DNA from: Mimachlamys varia
Lineage: Eukaryota > Mollusca > Bivalvia > Pectinida > Pectinidae
DNA length: 64,000 nt
Direction of reading: 5' to 3'
Assembly (NCBI GenBank): GCA_947623455.1
Contig: OX392532.1
Location: 2,976,001 to 3,040,000, forward strand
How positions within the stretch are numbered: the stretch's first letter is position 1; each line of letters starts with the position of its first letter. Under the pieces are notes generated by a model. That model saw only the letters and a program-made list of their open reading frames with translations, was not told the origin of the DNA and ran no database searches. Shown here piece by piece: positions 11,801 through 23,929 of the stretch. A program made the translations under genes and the position numbers.

Positions 11801-13912
11801 ATTCTAAAACGGTTTACCAATATACATGTACAACAATCGTGTAAAAATAATTAAAAAGTTAATAACGTAAGAAGCTAGTATTCAATGATTCTGACTTTTG
11901 GCCCTTATCCTAGTGAATCAGAACGCCTATCAGTCCTGGTCCACAGGGAAGATTTTCTAAGAGAAACGAGATATGGTATCAAGCTATTGTTTGCTAGTTT
12001 GGTTACTGAGAAATAGTATCAAGCTATTGTTTGCTAGTTTGGTTACCGAGATATAGTATCAAGGTATTGTTTGCTAATTTGGTTACGTTTATAATTGTAT
12101 TTCCCATCAAGTTCTCGTCCTTGTTTTATCACATAACTGAACCGTACAGTCAAGTCATACGCATATATTTACAGTCTACTCTGATATTCACTTGATAAAC
12201 ATTGTACTGCAAACTAGGGTTATTTTCCAATAACTATATTTGAGAACGTGCAAAATTTCTATGACGTCGACAACAATACATGAGGGCGGAGCTATGCAAA
12301 TTATCCCGTTCGAATCACAATTGTATGACGTCATCAACAATTGGCATGGGCGGAGCTAGCAACCGCTTATGCAAATTTCATGCTGTTACATTTATTGAAC
12401 TGTTTTCACGTTTGTAAGTTTTGAAATGAAATAATGTCTGCAGATGGGGCTAAACTGAACAGAAAAAGTATGAATCATTTACAGGAAAATACTGTAAATA
12501 TAAGAATTAACCTTTAATTTCGTTTAGTTTATTAGATCATAAATCCAATGGAGCAGTCGGTAAATTTAACGTAAACGCTTCGCGTTTACGCAATTTACCT
12601 CGTGCTCCATTGGATTTATGATCTAATAAACTAAACAAAATCAAAGGTTAATCCTTAAATATGTGTAATAAGACTATTGTGACGTCATAAGAATGACATC
12701 TTTTTGACGTAGTAGGATTGTCTTTCTTGTGAACGTTGTATCGCTGTATTTTCTTATGAATAAAAGGTGAAAATGTGGATTTTTAATAGAATCTCACTCT
12801 CGTTTCAATGCAATAATGAATCAATTAAACTCGTTAAAAATATAATGTCATTCGCCTAAACGCTGATGGCATTTTCAATTTTTTAACAAGTTTGATAATG
12901 TCCATTTCATTGACACTCGTGTAAGACCATGTATAGATTACATGTACAAAATCAATGGAGCAGACATTTCACCAGCAGAAAAAGGTACCTTATTTCATAA
13001 TATTGTCATTGTTCATATCAATATTTAAGTACTATGTTTCAATGTCCAATAAAATTGAATTTAATATAATCCCACCGAAATCCCCTCAGTCCTTGGCTAT
13101 ATCTTTGATAGTGCCAGTGATGGTGCCTGTACTATGTAACGGTGACACTTAGTCATAGTAACCTCGGTACAAGGCACCAGGAAGTCAAATTAGATATGTG
13201 TGACCTACTTAATGTTCATATCTAAAAACGATAATCGTATTTAAATGCCGACATAATATTATGTACTGTCCTTATTCCAAATCGTGTTCAGGTTAACATT
13301 TAATGACTAGAGGAACTTTAATTCAAAGCAATTTAAGTTGTATTCATCCCGCTGCAGTGGATGTGTATACAGTATAAAAATATTTCCATCGCTGATAAAA
13401 ACAATGTTATATATTCGATATACCAGTAAGCCATTATATCCCACAACGGTCTATATTGACTGACGTCGTCGTGTACAATAGGAACTATTTACAGCACGAA
13501 CACATCAATTCAACTGGAAACTTGCCAAATATGACGTAATACCACGGATAACCAATACACTATCAGAAACGACAGTTTTTTAAGGCTCAGCAGACAGGTT
13601 TAACATGTTTGTAAGTCAAGTTTGTAAAACATTTAACTGGCACATGGCTAGGCGTGGATACAGACAGCGCCGTATGTAGGGTATATATAGGTGTTCTCGC
13701 TGTACGTCTATACGTCTATATATATATGCCACTTGGATGTGTCGTGTCGCGCTATAGAAAGATGGATCGTCAGCTATTTGTTTAATATATTTGATTCCCT
13801 CTGGACTCAACCCCGCTGTTGACAATAAAGATATTGGTTGCCCCTATTATAAAACAGACCTGATAAACACACTCACCCAGAAGGAATCCACAAACTTTGG
13901 AGTCCTGGTCAT
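8734..13912 (-). CDS. F-BAR domain protein (PSTPIP-like), 5' part of gene, three exons, continues past left edge
   Basis: Three exons join in phase on the minus strand: 13912-13877, 11719-11619 and 8808-about 8734. They give about 70 residues starting MTRTPKFVDSFW, then DPDITSTRGSDVIIRRMKEG, KKVCKELIEYLSER and SKAEAVFAKALKAAARKLE. This follows the start of F-BAR proteins of the PSTPIP group: an N-terminal F-x-x-FW, then D-I/F-T/S...G, a G-(K/R)-K-x-C-K turn, and L-x-x-R-(A)-x-A-E-x-x-(Y/F)-x-K-x-L...A-(R/K)-K in the first long helix. F-BAR proteins dimerise into curved helical bundles that bind membranes and link them to actin regulators (family knowledge). The remaining F-BAR helices and any SH3 domain must lie left of position 1. 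Introns are about 2.2 and 2.8 kb. Intron 2 is mostly a 37-bp minisatellite and exon 3 runs into the 28-bp array. Other F-BAR subfamilies (nostrin, PACSIN) fit less well. The join is inferred from splice signals, phase and family match, not from transcripts. Confidence 0.8.
8809..9589 (-). other. F-BAR intron 2, non-repeat part
   Basis: Apart from the exon 3 acceptor at its left edge I see nothing supported here. Two overlapping minus-strand ORFs of 81 and 68 codons (9126-9532) have no recognisable motif and are probably chance. The segment is AT-rich with no repeat above dinucleotide scale. Confidence 0.5.
9590..11640. repeat. 37-bp minisatellite array (about 55 units) carrying a 5' splice site in each unit
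   Basis: The plus-strand unit contains GATATTGATGTTCTATTC and TAGCCTTACCTTTCAGACA. On the minus strand (the F-BAR sense strand) each reads CTGTCTGAAAGGTAAGGC, the same junction as the exon 2 donor (AAG|GTAAGG). Variants include CTTTTAGACA, TTCCAGCC and AGCTTTCAG; the last changes the donor GT to CT. The array lies wholly in intron 2 except for its first unit, which is the exon 2 end. Confidence 0.96.
11619..11719 (-). CDS. F-BAR gene exon 2 (101 nt), ending inside the first unit of the 37-bp array
   Basis: A strong acceptor (CTCCTGTTTCCACCAG at about 11735-11720) precedes GAC CCA GAC ATA. The exon reads DPDITSTRGSDVIIRRM...CKELIEYLSE plus two bases of an Arg codon, and ends at TCTGAAAG|GTAAGG. 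The last 17 or so exon bases and about 20 intron bases are the founder-like copy of the 37-bp repeat that then fills intron 2. The split codon AG|A joins exon 3 in phase. Confidence 0.82.
11968..12086. repeat. 40-bp direct repeat, three copies
   Basis: Copies begin at 11968, 12008 and 12048, each with GAGAWATRGTATCAAG followed by TATTGTTTGCTAGTTTGG. The third copy is slightly diverged. Confidence 0.9.
12260..12377. promoter_or_regulatory. Doubled CRE / GC-box / octamer-like module
   Basis: Two copies of an ordered motif set lie about 64 bp apart: TATGACGTC (12260, 12324; the second contains the full palindrome TGACGTCA), then ACAACAAT / TCAACAATTGG, then GGGCGGAGCTA (12284, 12349), then ATGCAAAT (12293, 12369). 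These match known binding motifs of CREB/ATF, GC-box factors and POU/octamer factors. An enhancer role in intron 1 is inference; the doublet could also belong to an old mobile element. Confidence 0.35.
12506..12652. mobile_element. Foldback (long hairpin) element, about 147 bp
   Basis: Arms of about 65 bp are near-perfect inverted copies: TAACCTTTAATTTCGTTTAG at the left pairs with CTAAACAAAATCAAAGGTTA at the right, and ATAAATCCAATGGAGCA with TGCTCCATTGGATTTAT. The centre is ACGCTTCGCGT near 12575. This fits a palindromic MITE or foldback element. No protein is encoded. Confidence 0.7.
13877..13912 (-). CDS. F-BAR gene exon 1 (start codon, 12 codons)
   Basis: The exon encodes MTRTPKFVDSFW and ends at codon phase 0 on a consensus donor, TGG|GTGAGT, at 13876-13871. 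The start codon has A at -3 (TAAGATGA), a favourable context. The FW pair at the end matches the conserved aromatic pair at the start of F-BAR domains. Upstream sequence to about 14450 would be 5' UTR or promoter, but no TATA box or other core element is clear. Confidence 0.72.
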
Positions 13913-14451
13913 CTTAGAGGTACTGCTGTCGAAACCCCGCTTATAACAATTAACACATGTTACAGTTAACAGCAAGCCCTCGAGCGAAACCCGGAAGTTA
14001 CAAAACACTGAAATTCTTGTTTCGTTTTGACAGCCTACAAGGTCCGTTGATATCGATGTAGCAGACGGTGATTACACAGGTGTGATTTCACAGGTGTGCG
14101 ATAACACAGGTATGACATATATATGGAGCTTACCTGTCTGTTATCGCCCCTCGGAATGAGCTCTCCGGGGCTTCACTTATTAAATTAAATCTTAACGTTG
14201 TAGACCTTATGAATATGGTAATGATTATTGCTACATGTAACATAACAATTGTACATGAAGAATTTAGCTTCCATGGATGTTTTTAGACTCACAACACACA
14301 TCATTTAAACATATTATGTCATTTATTTTTAGAAGATAGTCTTCAGTGAAGTTTATTAAGCTGACTACGTGAAAAAGAAACTAAACCTGAAGAGACAATA
14401 CACCACGGACTTAGATAGCAATCTTATTTCGTGATTACACCTGTATATTTT
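13913..14451. other. F-BAR gene 5' flank
   Basis: Sequence upstream of the F-BAR start codon. No coding signal or repeat was recognised apart from a short AGGTGTGATTTCACAGGTGTG-like duplication near 14078-14100. A promoter may be here but no core element stands out. Confidence 0.4.
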
Positions 14452-15738
14452 CGCGTTTGACTAGCACCTATTAAGTACACCTTCACATTGTCGGGTTTGA
14501 TTAGCTCTTACTGAGTATACCTTCACATTGTCGCGTTTGACTACACCTTCACATTGTCGCGTTTGACTTGCTCCTACTGAGTACACCTTCACATTGTCGC
14601 GTTTGACTACACCTTCACATTGTCGCGTTTGACTTGCTCCTACTGAGTACACCTTCACATTTTCGCGTTTGACTACACCTTTACATTGTCGCGTTTGACT
14701 AGCCCTGAGCGCACCTTCACATTGTCGCGTTTGACTAGCCCTGAGCGCACCTTCACATTGTCGCGTTTGACTAGCTCTTGCTGAGTACACCTTCACATTG
14801 TCGCGTTTGACTAGCTCCTGCTGAGTACACCTACACATTGTCGCGTTTGCCTAGCCCTGAGTACACCTTCACATTGTCGCGTTTGCCTAGCCCTGAGTAC
14901 ACCTTCACATTGTCGCGTTTGACTTGCTCCTACTGAGTACACCTTCTCATTGTCGCGTTTGACTAGCTCCTACTGAGCGCACCTTCACATTATCGCGTTT
15001 GACTACAACTTCACATTACCGCGTTTGACTAGCCCTGAGCACACCTTCACATTGTCGCGTTTGACTAGCCCTGAGCGCACCTTCACATTGTCGCGTTTGA
15101 CTAGCCCTAAGCACACCTTCACATTGTCGCGTTTGACTAGCTCCTTCCGAGTACACCTTCACATTGTCGCGTTCGACTAACTCCTGTTGAGCACACCTTC
15201 ACATTGTCGCGTTTGACTAGCCCTGAGCACACCTTCACATTGTCGCGTTTGCCTAGCCCTAAGCACACCTTCACATTGTCGCGTTTGCCTAGCCCTAAGC
15301 ACACCTTCACATTGTCGCGTTTGACTAGCCCTAAGCACACCTTCACATTGTCGCGTTTGACTAGCTCCTTCCGAGTACACCTTCACATTGTCGCGTTCGA
15401 CTAACTCCTGTTGAGCACACCTTCACATTGTCGCGTTTGACTAGCCCTGAGCACACCTTCACATTGTCGCGTTTGCCTAGCCCTAAGCACACCTTCACAT
15501 TGTCGCGTTTGCCTAGCCCTAAGCACACCTTCACATTGTCGCGTTTGACTAGCCCTGAGCACACCTTCACATTGTCGCGTTTGACTAGCCCTGAGCGCAC
15601 CTTCACATTGTCGCGTTTGACTAGCCCTGAGCACACCTTCACATTGTCGCGTTTGACTAGCCCTGAGCACACCTTCACATTGTCGCGTTTGACTAGTCCT
15701 GAGCGCACCTTCACATTGTCGCGTTTGACTAGCCCTAC
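14452..15738. repeat. Variable-length (26, 36, 40-41 bp) minisatellite array, about 35 units
   Basis: All units share ACCTTCACATTGTCGCGTTT. Spacers differ: GACTAGCCCTGAGCAC (36-bp unit), GACTTGCTCCTACTGAGTAC (40-41 bp) or GACTAC (26 bp). The right half is mostly 36-bp units, so frames stay open both ways (plus SPEHTFTLSRLT, minus GLVKRDNVKVCS). A block with TTCCGAGTAC and GTTCGACTAACTCC occurs twice (about 15142 and 15364), indicating a segmental duplication. Confidence 0.95.
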
Positions 15739-17254
15739 TGTTGATACGCTGCCTGCATTGTTTACATATTAACCTTACTTATCAGGTCAGGATATAATCA
15801 GGTATCTGTCACAAACTCATCACGTTTACGATTTAAGCATTGTCAGTTTGATCTAAAGTTAATGTAGCATTTCCATACGGTAGATGTGACTACTATAACT
15901 ATTACAAACTACACATACTAATGAATTTTGATGACAATTATATGTGCTGTAATTTTGTTGACAATTATATGTGCTGTAATTTCGAGGAACTTAACGATTG
16001 TTTCCCGTCTGATAAGGTTAGGTGTACTATGATCAGCTGACAATACGCTGTACGGGTACATGGAGTATATAGACACACTTACACTGCGCTTCCCTTAAAA
16101 CGCGTCACAGCAAACCATTGTATACGGGTAGTTATATAGATAACTACGAGGCGGTGTCACCATAAAGGTGGCTCCGGTATAAAGCCAGTTTAGTATTTCA
16201 GACATTGTCTATTCAAAACTAACAGCCTAGTCTATATATAAAACTAGTAGACCCAGCTTTTCAACTTTTCTGTCACATGATTTCGTACAAATCACTGAAG
16301 TTATAGCTTACAGCACGCGTGTGCTAGGAGAAAGGACTTTATATAGCCTTCTATGGACATCATACAGAAATCGTACGTTTGTGTGTACGTGTGTGTATGT
16401 GTACTAGGAGAACAGAGTTTGACCCTTTAGTGTTCAACAGTGCAAGTCAAAACCAACACGGTGCAAACTTGACTGATTGTGATACGCTAGACTTATATAG
16501 CGAGCCAGTCATTAATCATCCTATATCGCAGTGGTTGTTATTCTGTAAGTAAATATAATTGTACATCTTGTCATTATCACACTTATATCAGGCTTGATCA
16601 AAACGATTGATAGGCGCACAAACGTATGATACGTTTTTCGTAGTCAGAAAAGGTTATTTTCGAGGGGTTACGCTCAATGCAAAGAGCGTAAATGGACTTA
16701 TTTTGTACTTGTTTCCTTATACTATAAAGATATCAAGATGATACATGCCTCTGTGTCACAAAATTGCATATTGATAGATCTATAAGTAAATTTAATTCAG
16801 AATTATTTCCGCAATAATGTTAAGATTGACTACAAACGAATATATGTTTTTACATTGTATACATGTTTATTAATTTGCTTTGTGATAAATGATAAGATTT
16901 CGCTGCTCTAATTTACTGTAAACAAAGCATTTATTTGGGTCTGTAAAGCTATTCATTTTAGCAATAAGGGTAAGCCTCTTCCGTACTTGCTTAACGCCAT
17001 CATTCATTTGTGGAAGGTTAGGTCAGAGGTGTAAAAATAGTTTTATTTTTAAACATAACAGCTTTAAATTCTTTAATTCGAAATTAACTTATTTGAATAC
17101 CATCAGTAAATAAAACTTCTCCACATTTCAAAAACAAAATTTAAAGTGCTGCTTATTGAGATATCCTGCACAATTAAAAAAAAATAGTTTTTACAAGTCA
17201 ACTTAGAAATATGTATTCAAGATGTTTTATTTCGAAATACTCATAATTGCAAGT
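15739..17254. other. Unique intergenic stretch
   Basis: No ORF, exon or mobile element could be supported. There is a small two-copy repeat (TGACAATTATATGTGCTGTAA at about 15931 and 15960) and AT-rich sequence. Confidence 0.5.
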
Positions 17255-20200
17255 AATACTCAAGTATCGTTATAGCTGCTGTAGTGGTCAAGTATCGTAA
17301 TAACTGCTCTAGTGGTCAAGTATCGTAATAACTGCTCAAGTGGTCAAGTTTCGTAATAACTGCTGTAGTGGTCAAGTATCGTAATAACTGCTCAAGTGGT
17401 CAAGTATCGTAATAACTGCTGTAGTGGTCAACTATCGAAATAACTGCTGTAGTGGTCAAGTATCGTAATAACTGCTCTAGTGGTCACGTATCGTAATAAC
17501 TGCTCAAGTGGTCAAGTATCGTAATAACTGCTGTAGTGGTCAAGTATCGTAATAACTGCTCTAGTGGTCGAGTGTCGTAATAACTGCTGTAGTGGTCAAG
17601 TATCGTAATAACTGCTCTAGTGGTCAAGTATCGTAATAACTGCTCAAGTGGTCAAGTATCGTAATAACTGCTGTAGTGGTCAAGTATCGTAATAACTTCT
17701 CTAGTGGTCAAGTATCGTAATAACTGCTGTAGTGGTCAAGTATCGAAATAACTGCTGTAGTGGTCAAGTATCGTAATAACTGCTGTAGTTGTCAAGTATC
17801 GTAATAACTGCTCAAGTGGTCAAGTTTCGTAATAACTGCTGTAGTGGTCAAGTATCGTAATAACTGCTCAAGTGGTCAAGTATCGTAATAACTGCTGTAG
17901 TGGTCAAGTATCGAAATAACTGCTGTAGTGGTCAAGTATCGTAATAACTGCTCTAGTGGTCACGTATCGTAATAACTGCTCAAGTGGTCAAGTATCGTAA
18001 TAACTGCTCTAGTGGTCAAGTATCGTAATAACTGCTGTAGTGGTCAAGTATCGTAATAACTGCTCTAGTGGTCAAGTATCGTAATAACTGCTCAAGTGGT
18101 CAAGTTTCGTAATAACTGCTGTAGTGGTCAAGTATCGAAATAACTGCTGTAGTGGTCAAGTATCGTAATAACTGCTCTAGTGGTCAAGTATCGTAATAAC
18201 TGCTCAAGTGGTCAAGTATCGTAATAGCTGCTGTAGTGGTCAAGTATCGAAATAATTGCTGTAGTGGTCAAGTATCGTAATAACTGCTCTAGTGGTCACG
18301 TATCGTAATAACTGCTCAAGTGGTCAAGTATCGTAATAACTGCTGTAGTGGTCAAGTATCGTAATAACTGCTCTAGTGGTCGAGTGTCGTAATAACTTCT
18401 CTAGTGGTCAAGTATCGTAATAACTGCTCTAATGGTCAAGTATCGTAATAACTGCTCAAGTGGTCAAGTATCGTAATAACTGCTGTAGTGGTCAAGTATC
18501 GTAATAACTTCTCTAGTGGTCAAGTATCGTAATAACTGCTCTAGTGGTCAAGTATCGTAATAACTGATGTAGTGGTCAAGTATCGTAATAACTGCTCTAG
18601 TGGTCAAGTATCGTAATAACTGCTCTAGTGGTCAAGTATCGTAATAACTGCTCTAGTGATCAAGTTTCGTAATAACTGCTCTAGTGGTCAAGTATCGTAA
18701 TAACTGCTTTAGTTGTCAAGTATCGTAATAACTGCTCTAGTGGTCACGTATCGTAATAACTGCTCAAGTGGTCAAGTGTCGTAATAACTGCTCTAGTGGT
18801 CAGGTATCGTAATAACTGCTCAAGTGGTCAGGTATCGTAATAACTGCTGTAGTGTCAAGTATCGTAATAACTGCTGTAGTGGTCAAGTATCGTAATAACT
18901 GCTCTAGTGGTCAAGTATCGTAATAACTGCTGTAGTGGTCAAGTATCGTAATAACTGCTCTAGTGGTCATGTTTCGTAAGAACTGCTGTAGTGTCAAGTA
19001 TCGTAATAACTGCTCTAGTGGTCAAGTATCGTAATGACTGCTGTAGTGGTCAGGTATCGTAATAACTGCTGTAGTGGTCAAGTATCGTCATAACTGCTCT
19101 AATGGTCAAGTATCGTAATAACTGCTCTAGTGGTCAGGTATCGTAATAACTGCTGTAGTGGTCAAGTATCGTAATAACTGCTTTAGTGGTCATGTTTCGT
19201 AATAACTGCTGTAGTGGTCAAGTATCGTAATAACTGCTCTAGTGGTCAGGTATCGTAATAACTGCTGTAGTGGTCAGGTATCGTAATAACTGCTGTAGTG
19301 GTCAAGTATCGTAATAACTGATGTAGTGGTCAAGTATCGTAATAACTGCTGTAGTGGTCAGGTATCGTAATAACTGCTGTAGTGGTCATGTTTCGTAATA
19401 ACTGCTGTAGTGGTCAGGTATCGTAATAACTGTTGTAGTGGTCATGTTTCGTAATAACTACTGTAGTGGTCAAGTATCGTATTAACTGCTGTAGTGGTCA
19501 GGTATCGTAATAACTGCTCTAGTGGTCAAGTTTCGTAATAACTGCTCTAGTGGTCAAGTATCGTATTAACTGCTCTAGTGGTCAAGTATCGTAATAACTG
19601 CTGTAGTGGTCAGGTATCGTAATAACTGCTGTAGTGGTCAGGTATCGTAATAACTGCTCTAGTGGTCAAGTATCGTAATAACTGCTGTAGTGGTCAAGTA
19701 TCGTAATAACTGCTGTAGTGGTCATGTTTCGTAATAACTACTGTAGTGGTCAAGTATCGTAATAACTGCTGTAGTGGTCAAGTATCGTAATAACTGCTCT
19801 AGTGGTCAATTATCGTAATAACTGCTGTAGTGGTCAAGTATCGTCATAACTGCTCTAATGGTCAAGTATCGTAATAACTGCTCTAGTGGTCAGGTATCGT
19901 AATAACTGCTGTAGTGGTCAAGTATCGTAATAACTGCTTTAGTGGTCATGTTTCGTAATAACTGCTGTAGTGGTCAAGTATCGTAATAACTGCTCTAGTG
20001 GTCAGGTATCGTAATAACTGCTGTAGTGGTCAGGTATCGTAATAACTGCTGTAGTGGTCAAGTATCGTAATAACTGATGTAGTGGTCAAGTATCGTAATA
20101 ACTGCTGTAGTGGTCAGGTATCGTAATAACTGCTGTAGTGGTCATGTTTCGTAATAACTGCTGTAGTGGTCAGGTATCGTAATAACTGTTGTAGTGGTCA

Positions 20201-22624
20201 TGTTTCGTAATAACTACTGTAGTGGTCAAGTATCGTATTAACTGCTGTAGTGGTCAGGTATCGTAATAACTGCTCTAGTGGTCAAGTTTCGTAATAACTG
20301 CTCTAGTGGTCAAGTATCGTATTAACTGCTCTAGTGGTCAAGTATCGTAATAACTGCTGTAGTGGTCAGGTATCGTAATAACTGCTGTAGTGGTCAGGTA
20401 TCGTAATAACTGCTCTAGTGGTCAAGTATCGTAATAACTGCTCTAGTGGTCAAGTATCGTAATAACTGCTTTAGTTGTCAAGTATCGTAATAACTGCTCT
20501 AGTGGTCACGTATCGTAATAACTGCTCAAGTGGTCAAGTGTCGTAATAACTGCTCTAGTGGTCAGGTATCGTAATAACTGCTCAAGTGGTCAGGTATCGT
20601 AATAACTGCTGTAGTGTCAAGTATCGTAATAACTGCTGTAGTGGTCAAGTATCGTAATAACTGCTCTAGTGGTCAAGTATCGTAATAACTGCTGTAGTGG
20701 TCAAGTATCGTAATAACTGCTCTAGTGGTCATGTTTCGTAAGAACTGCTGTAGTGTCAAGTATCGTAATAACTGCTCTAGTGGTCAAGTATCGTAATGAC
20801 TGCTGTAGTGGTCAGGTATCGTAATAACTGCTGTAGTGGTCAAGTATCGTCATAACTGCTCTAATGGTCAAGTATCGTAATAACTGCTCTAGTGGTCAGG
20901 TATCGTAATAACTGCTGTAGTGGTCAAGTATCGTAATAACTGCTTTAGTGGTCATGTTTCGTAATAACTGCTGTAGTGGTCAAGTATCGTAATAACTGCT
21001 CTAGTGGTCAGGTATCGTAATAACTGCTGTAGTGGTCAGGTATCGTAATAACTGCTGTAGTGGTCAAGTATCGTAATAACTGATGTAGTGGTCAAGTATC
21101 GTAATAACTGCTGTAGTGGTCAGGTATCGTAATAACTGCTGTAGTGGTCATGTTTCGTAATAACTGCTGTAGTGGTCAGGTATCGTAATAACTGTTGTAG
21201 TGGTCATGTTTCGTAATAACTACTGTAGTGGTCAAGTATCGTATTAACTGCTGTAGTGGTCAGGTATCGTAATAACTGCTCTAGTGGTCAAGTTTCGTAA
21301 TAACTGCTCTAGTGGTCAAGTATCGTATTAACTGCTCTAGTGGTCAAGTATCGTAATAACTGCTGTAGTGGTCAGGTATCGTAATAACTGCTGTAGTGGT
21401 CAGGTATCGTAATAACTGCTCTAGTGGTCAAGTATCGTAATAACTGCTGTAGTGGTCAAGTATCGTAATAACTGCTGTAGTGGTCATGTTTCGTAATAAC
21501 TACTGTAGTGGTCAAGTATCGTAATAACTGCTGTAGTGGTCAAGTATCGTAATAACTGCTCTAGTGGTCAATTATCGTAATAACTGCTCTAGTGGTCAAG
21601 TATCGTAATAACTGCTGTAGTGGTCAAGTATCGTAATAACTGCTGTAGTGGTCAAGTATCGTAATAACTGATCTAGTGGTCAGGTATCGTAATAACTGCT
21701 CTAGTGGTCAAGTATCGTAATAACTGCTCTAGTGGTCAGGTATCGTAATAACTGCTCTAGTGGTCAAGTATCGTAATAACTGCTCTAGTGGTCAGGTATC
21801 GTAATAACTGCTGTAGTGGTCAAGTATCGTAATAACTGCTGTAGTGGTCAAGTATCGTAATAACTACTGAAGCGGTCAAGTATCGTAATAACTGCTGTAG
21901 TGATCAAGTATCGTAATAACTGCTGTAGTGGTCAAGTATCGTAATAACTGCTCTAGTGGTCAAGTATCGTAATAACTGCTGTAGTGGTCAAGTATCGTAA
22001 TAACTGCTGTAGTGGTCAAGTATCGTAATAACTACTGAAGCGGTCAAGTATCGTAATAACTGCTGTAGTGATCAAGTGTCGTAATAACTGCTCTAGTGGT
22101 CGAGTGTCGTAATAACTGCTGTAGTGGTCAAGTATCGTAATAACTGCTCTAGTGGTCAAGTATCGTAATAACTGCTCTAGTGGTCAAGTATCGTAATAAC
22201 TGCTGTAGTGGTCAAGTATCGTAATAACTGCTCTAGTGGTCAAGTATCGTAATAACTGCTGTAGTGGTCAAGTATCGTAATAACTGCTCTAGTGGTCAAG
22301 TATCGTAATAACTGCTGTAGTGGTCAAGTATCGTAATAACTGCTGTAGTGGTCAAGTATCGTAATAACTGCTCTAGTGGTCAAGTATCGTAATAACTGCT
22401 CAAATGGTCAAGTATCGTAATAACTGCTCTCGTGGTCAAGTTTCGTAATAACTGCTGAAGTGGTCAAGTATCGTAATAACTGCTGTAGTGTCAAGTATCG
22501 TAATAACTGCTGTAGTGGTCAAGTATCGTAATAACTACTGTAGTGGTCAAGTATCGTAATAACTACTGTAGTGGTCAAGTATCGTAATAACTGCACTAGT
22601 GGTCAAGTATCGTAATAACTGCTG
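17255..22624. repeat. Second 28-bp minisatellite array, about 190 units
   Basis: The unit is GTAGTGGTCAAGTATCG plus TAATAACTGCT (28 bp), with variants CTCTAGTGG, CTCAAGTGG, GGTCAGGTATCG, GGTCATGTTTCG and a 26-bp form GTAGTGTCAAG. TAATAA stops in every unit close this array to translation. A block is reused at least three times, marked by GTCATAACTGCTCTAATGG at 19087, 19843 and 20849; the offset 756 equals 27 units. It is unrelated in sequence to the first 28-bp array. Confidence 0.97.
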
Positions 22625-22884
22625 AGCGTTAACGTTTGGGCAATCTTTGTTTTAGTATTAAACCACATTTTCAAGCGTTTTTTTCCGGTAACCAACGCAA
22701 TTTTAAGGCTTGCTTTAAATATTGAGTGTTTTTTTGTGATCGATATCGGCTGCTGACAAACCAACATTCAACACAGGGATTCGAAACGTACGAGTTAATG
22801 AGGACTTTGATCAAGTTTTATGGTAGCCATCTTAGTATCACTGAGAAATAGTGTGGATTCTTGTATGATATAAAGGAGGATAAT

Positions 22885-23060
22885 TTTGAACATGAGTATG
22901 GTTACCTGTTGTTATTGAGAATGATGACTCGGGTCTCACTTTGAGGACTTTACGTTTACTTGGATGTTCATGTTTGGCGAGTGTCGTCGATGAAGCAGAA
23001 GACGCCTACTCATCCGACCTACTTGCTCGTGTTCCCCAGGGTCTCAAGTAAATCCTTCCA
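22885..23060 (+). mobile_element. Dispersed retroelement 3'-type fragment (inverted relative to the 23930-24060 copy)
   Basis: The segment TTATTGAGAATGATGACTC ... TCGTCGATGAAGCAGAAGAC is the reverse complement, in diverged form, of 23960-24060 and of 53580-53720. Three scattered copies in one window show a dispersed repeat. It lies next to reverse-transcriptase remnants, so I assign it to the same element family (inference). Confidence 0.45.
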
Positions 23061-23929
23061 TTGTTTTTATCTGAGTTGTCCCTAGTTTAATCGATTCTGA
23101 GCTCAGGTGAGGATTTGGTGACGTTTTGGTATGCTCTGATATATTTAGATTGTCAACATCACCCAAGGAGCAGAAATGTTTATCCTGAAGTAACACATGG
23201 CTTTATCATCGTCGTAATTTTTAAGTGGTCACGGAATTAAAATTAAAAAAAAAATGTCCTGCATTTAGAAAAAAAATGTACATAATCAAGTTGGAAATAC
23301 TCATGATAGTATATCGTTTATTTTTATATTACAACATGTGTTAATTTATGATTAATTCTTGACTTAGGAGAAGGTTTGGCTAACACTTCACCTACAATGG
23401 ACTTTACCAGTACATACATTGTACCACTTGTTACGTTAGTGTCAGTTCCTGTTTTAAATTAGCTCAGTACAAAGCCTCTTATACAAACAAGGTTTTAATG
23501 TGGTTGATTTGATCTCTCATCACTAAGTGGATTTCAAATAAAACTTACATTATGTATCGGACTCCGGATCCCACTCTTTCTATTTCCTGGTCTTATATGA
23601 CATTACAAACCACTCGTCATCCGAGTATTAGCCACACCGTAAAGAACATTAATATATATCTAAGACGTGAAGCTATCATTTACCCACAAAAACGCAACAT
23701 TGTTTTGTAGCCGATGGAAATAATCGTGAAGTAATACGACATTACCCACCAACAGTAAATGAAACTATGCCCTTCAGCGTTGTTCTCTTGTTCAATACCG
23801 GTACTTATAACAACTGTGGTGAAAGTGTCTTCTCAAGGGGCATTTCGGCAGATATTAAAAGAATCAAAGAGTATACCGATGAGAAATCGCTTGGCAAAAT
23901 ATGAACTTATGAAATACTTCCACCGAGAA

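Larger units (their letters stand above)
11720..13876 (-). other. F-BAR intron 1
   Basis: A non-coding stretch between two well-supported exons. It holds a three-fold 40-bp repeat, a doubled CRE/GC-box/octamer module and a hairpin element, each listed separately. A plus-strand 65-codon ORF at 12955-13152 and a minus-strand 69-codon ORF at 13616-13825 have no family signal and were not accepted as genes. Confidence 0.6.

Noticed and set aside
14452..15738. CRISPR-like array (constant core with variable spacers)
   Set aside because: Spacers fall into three related length classes and are repeats themselves; the context is a eukaryotic minisatellite.
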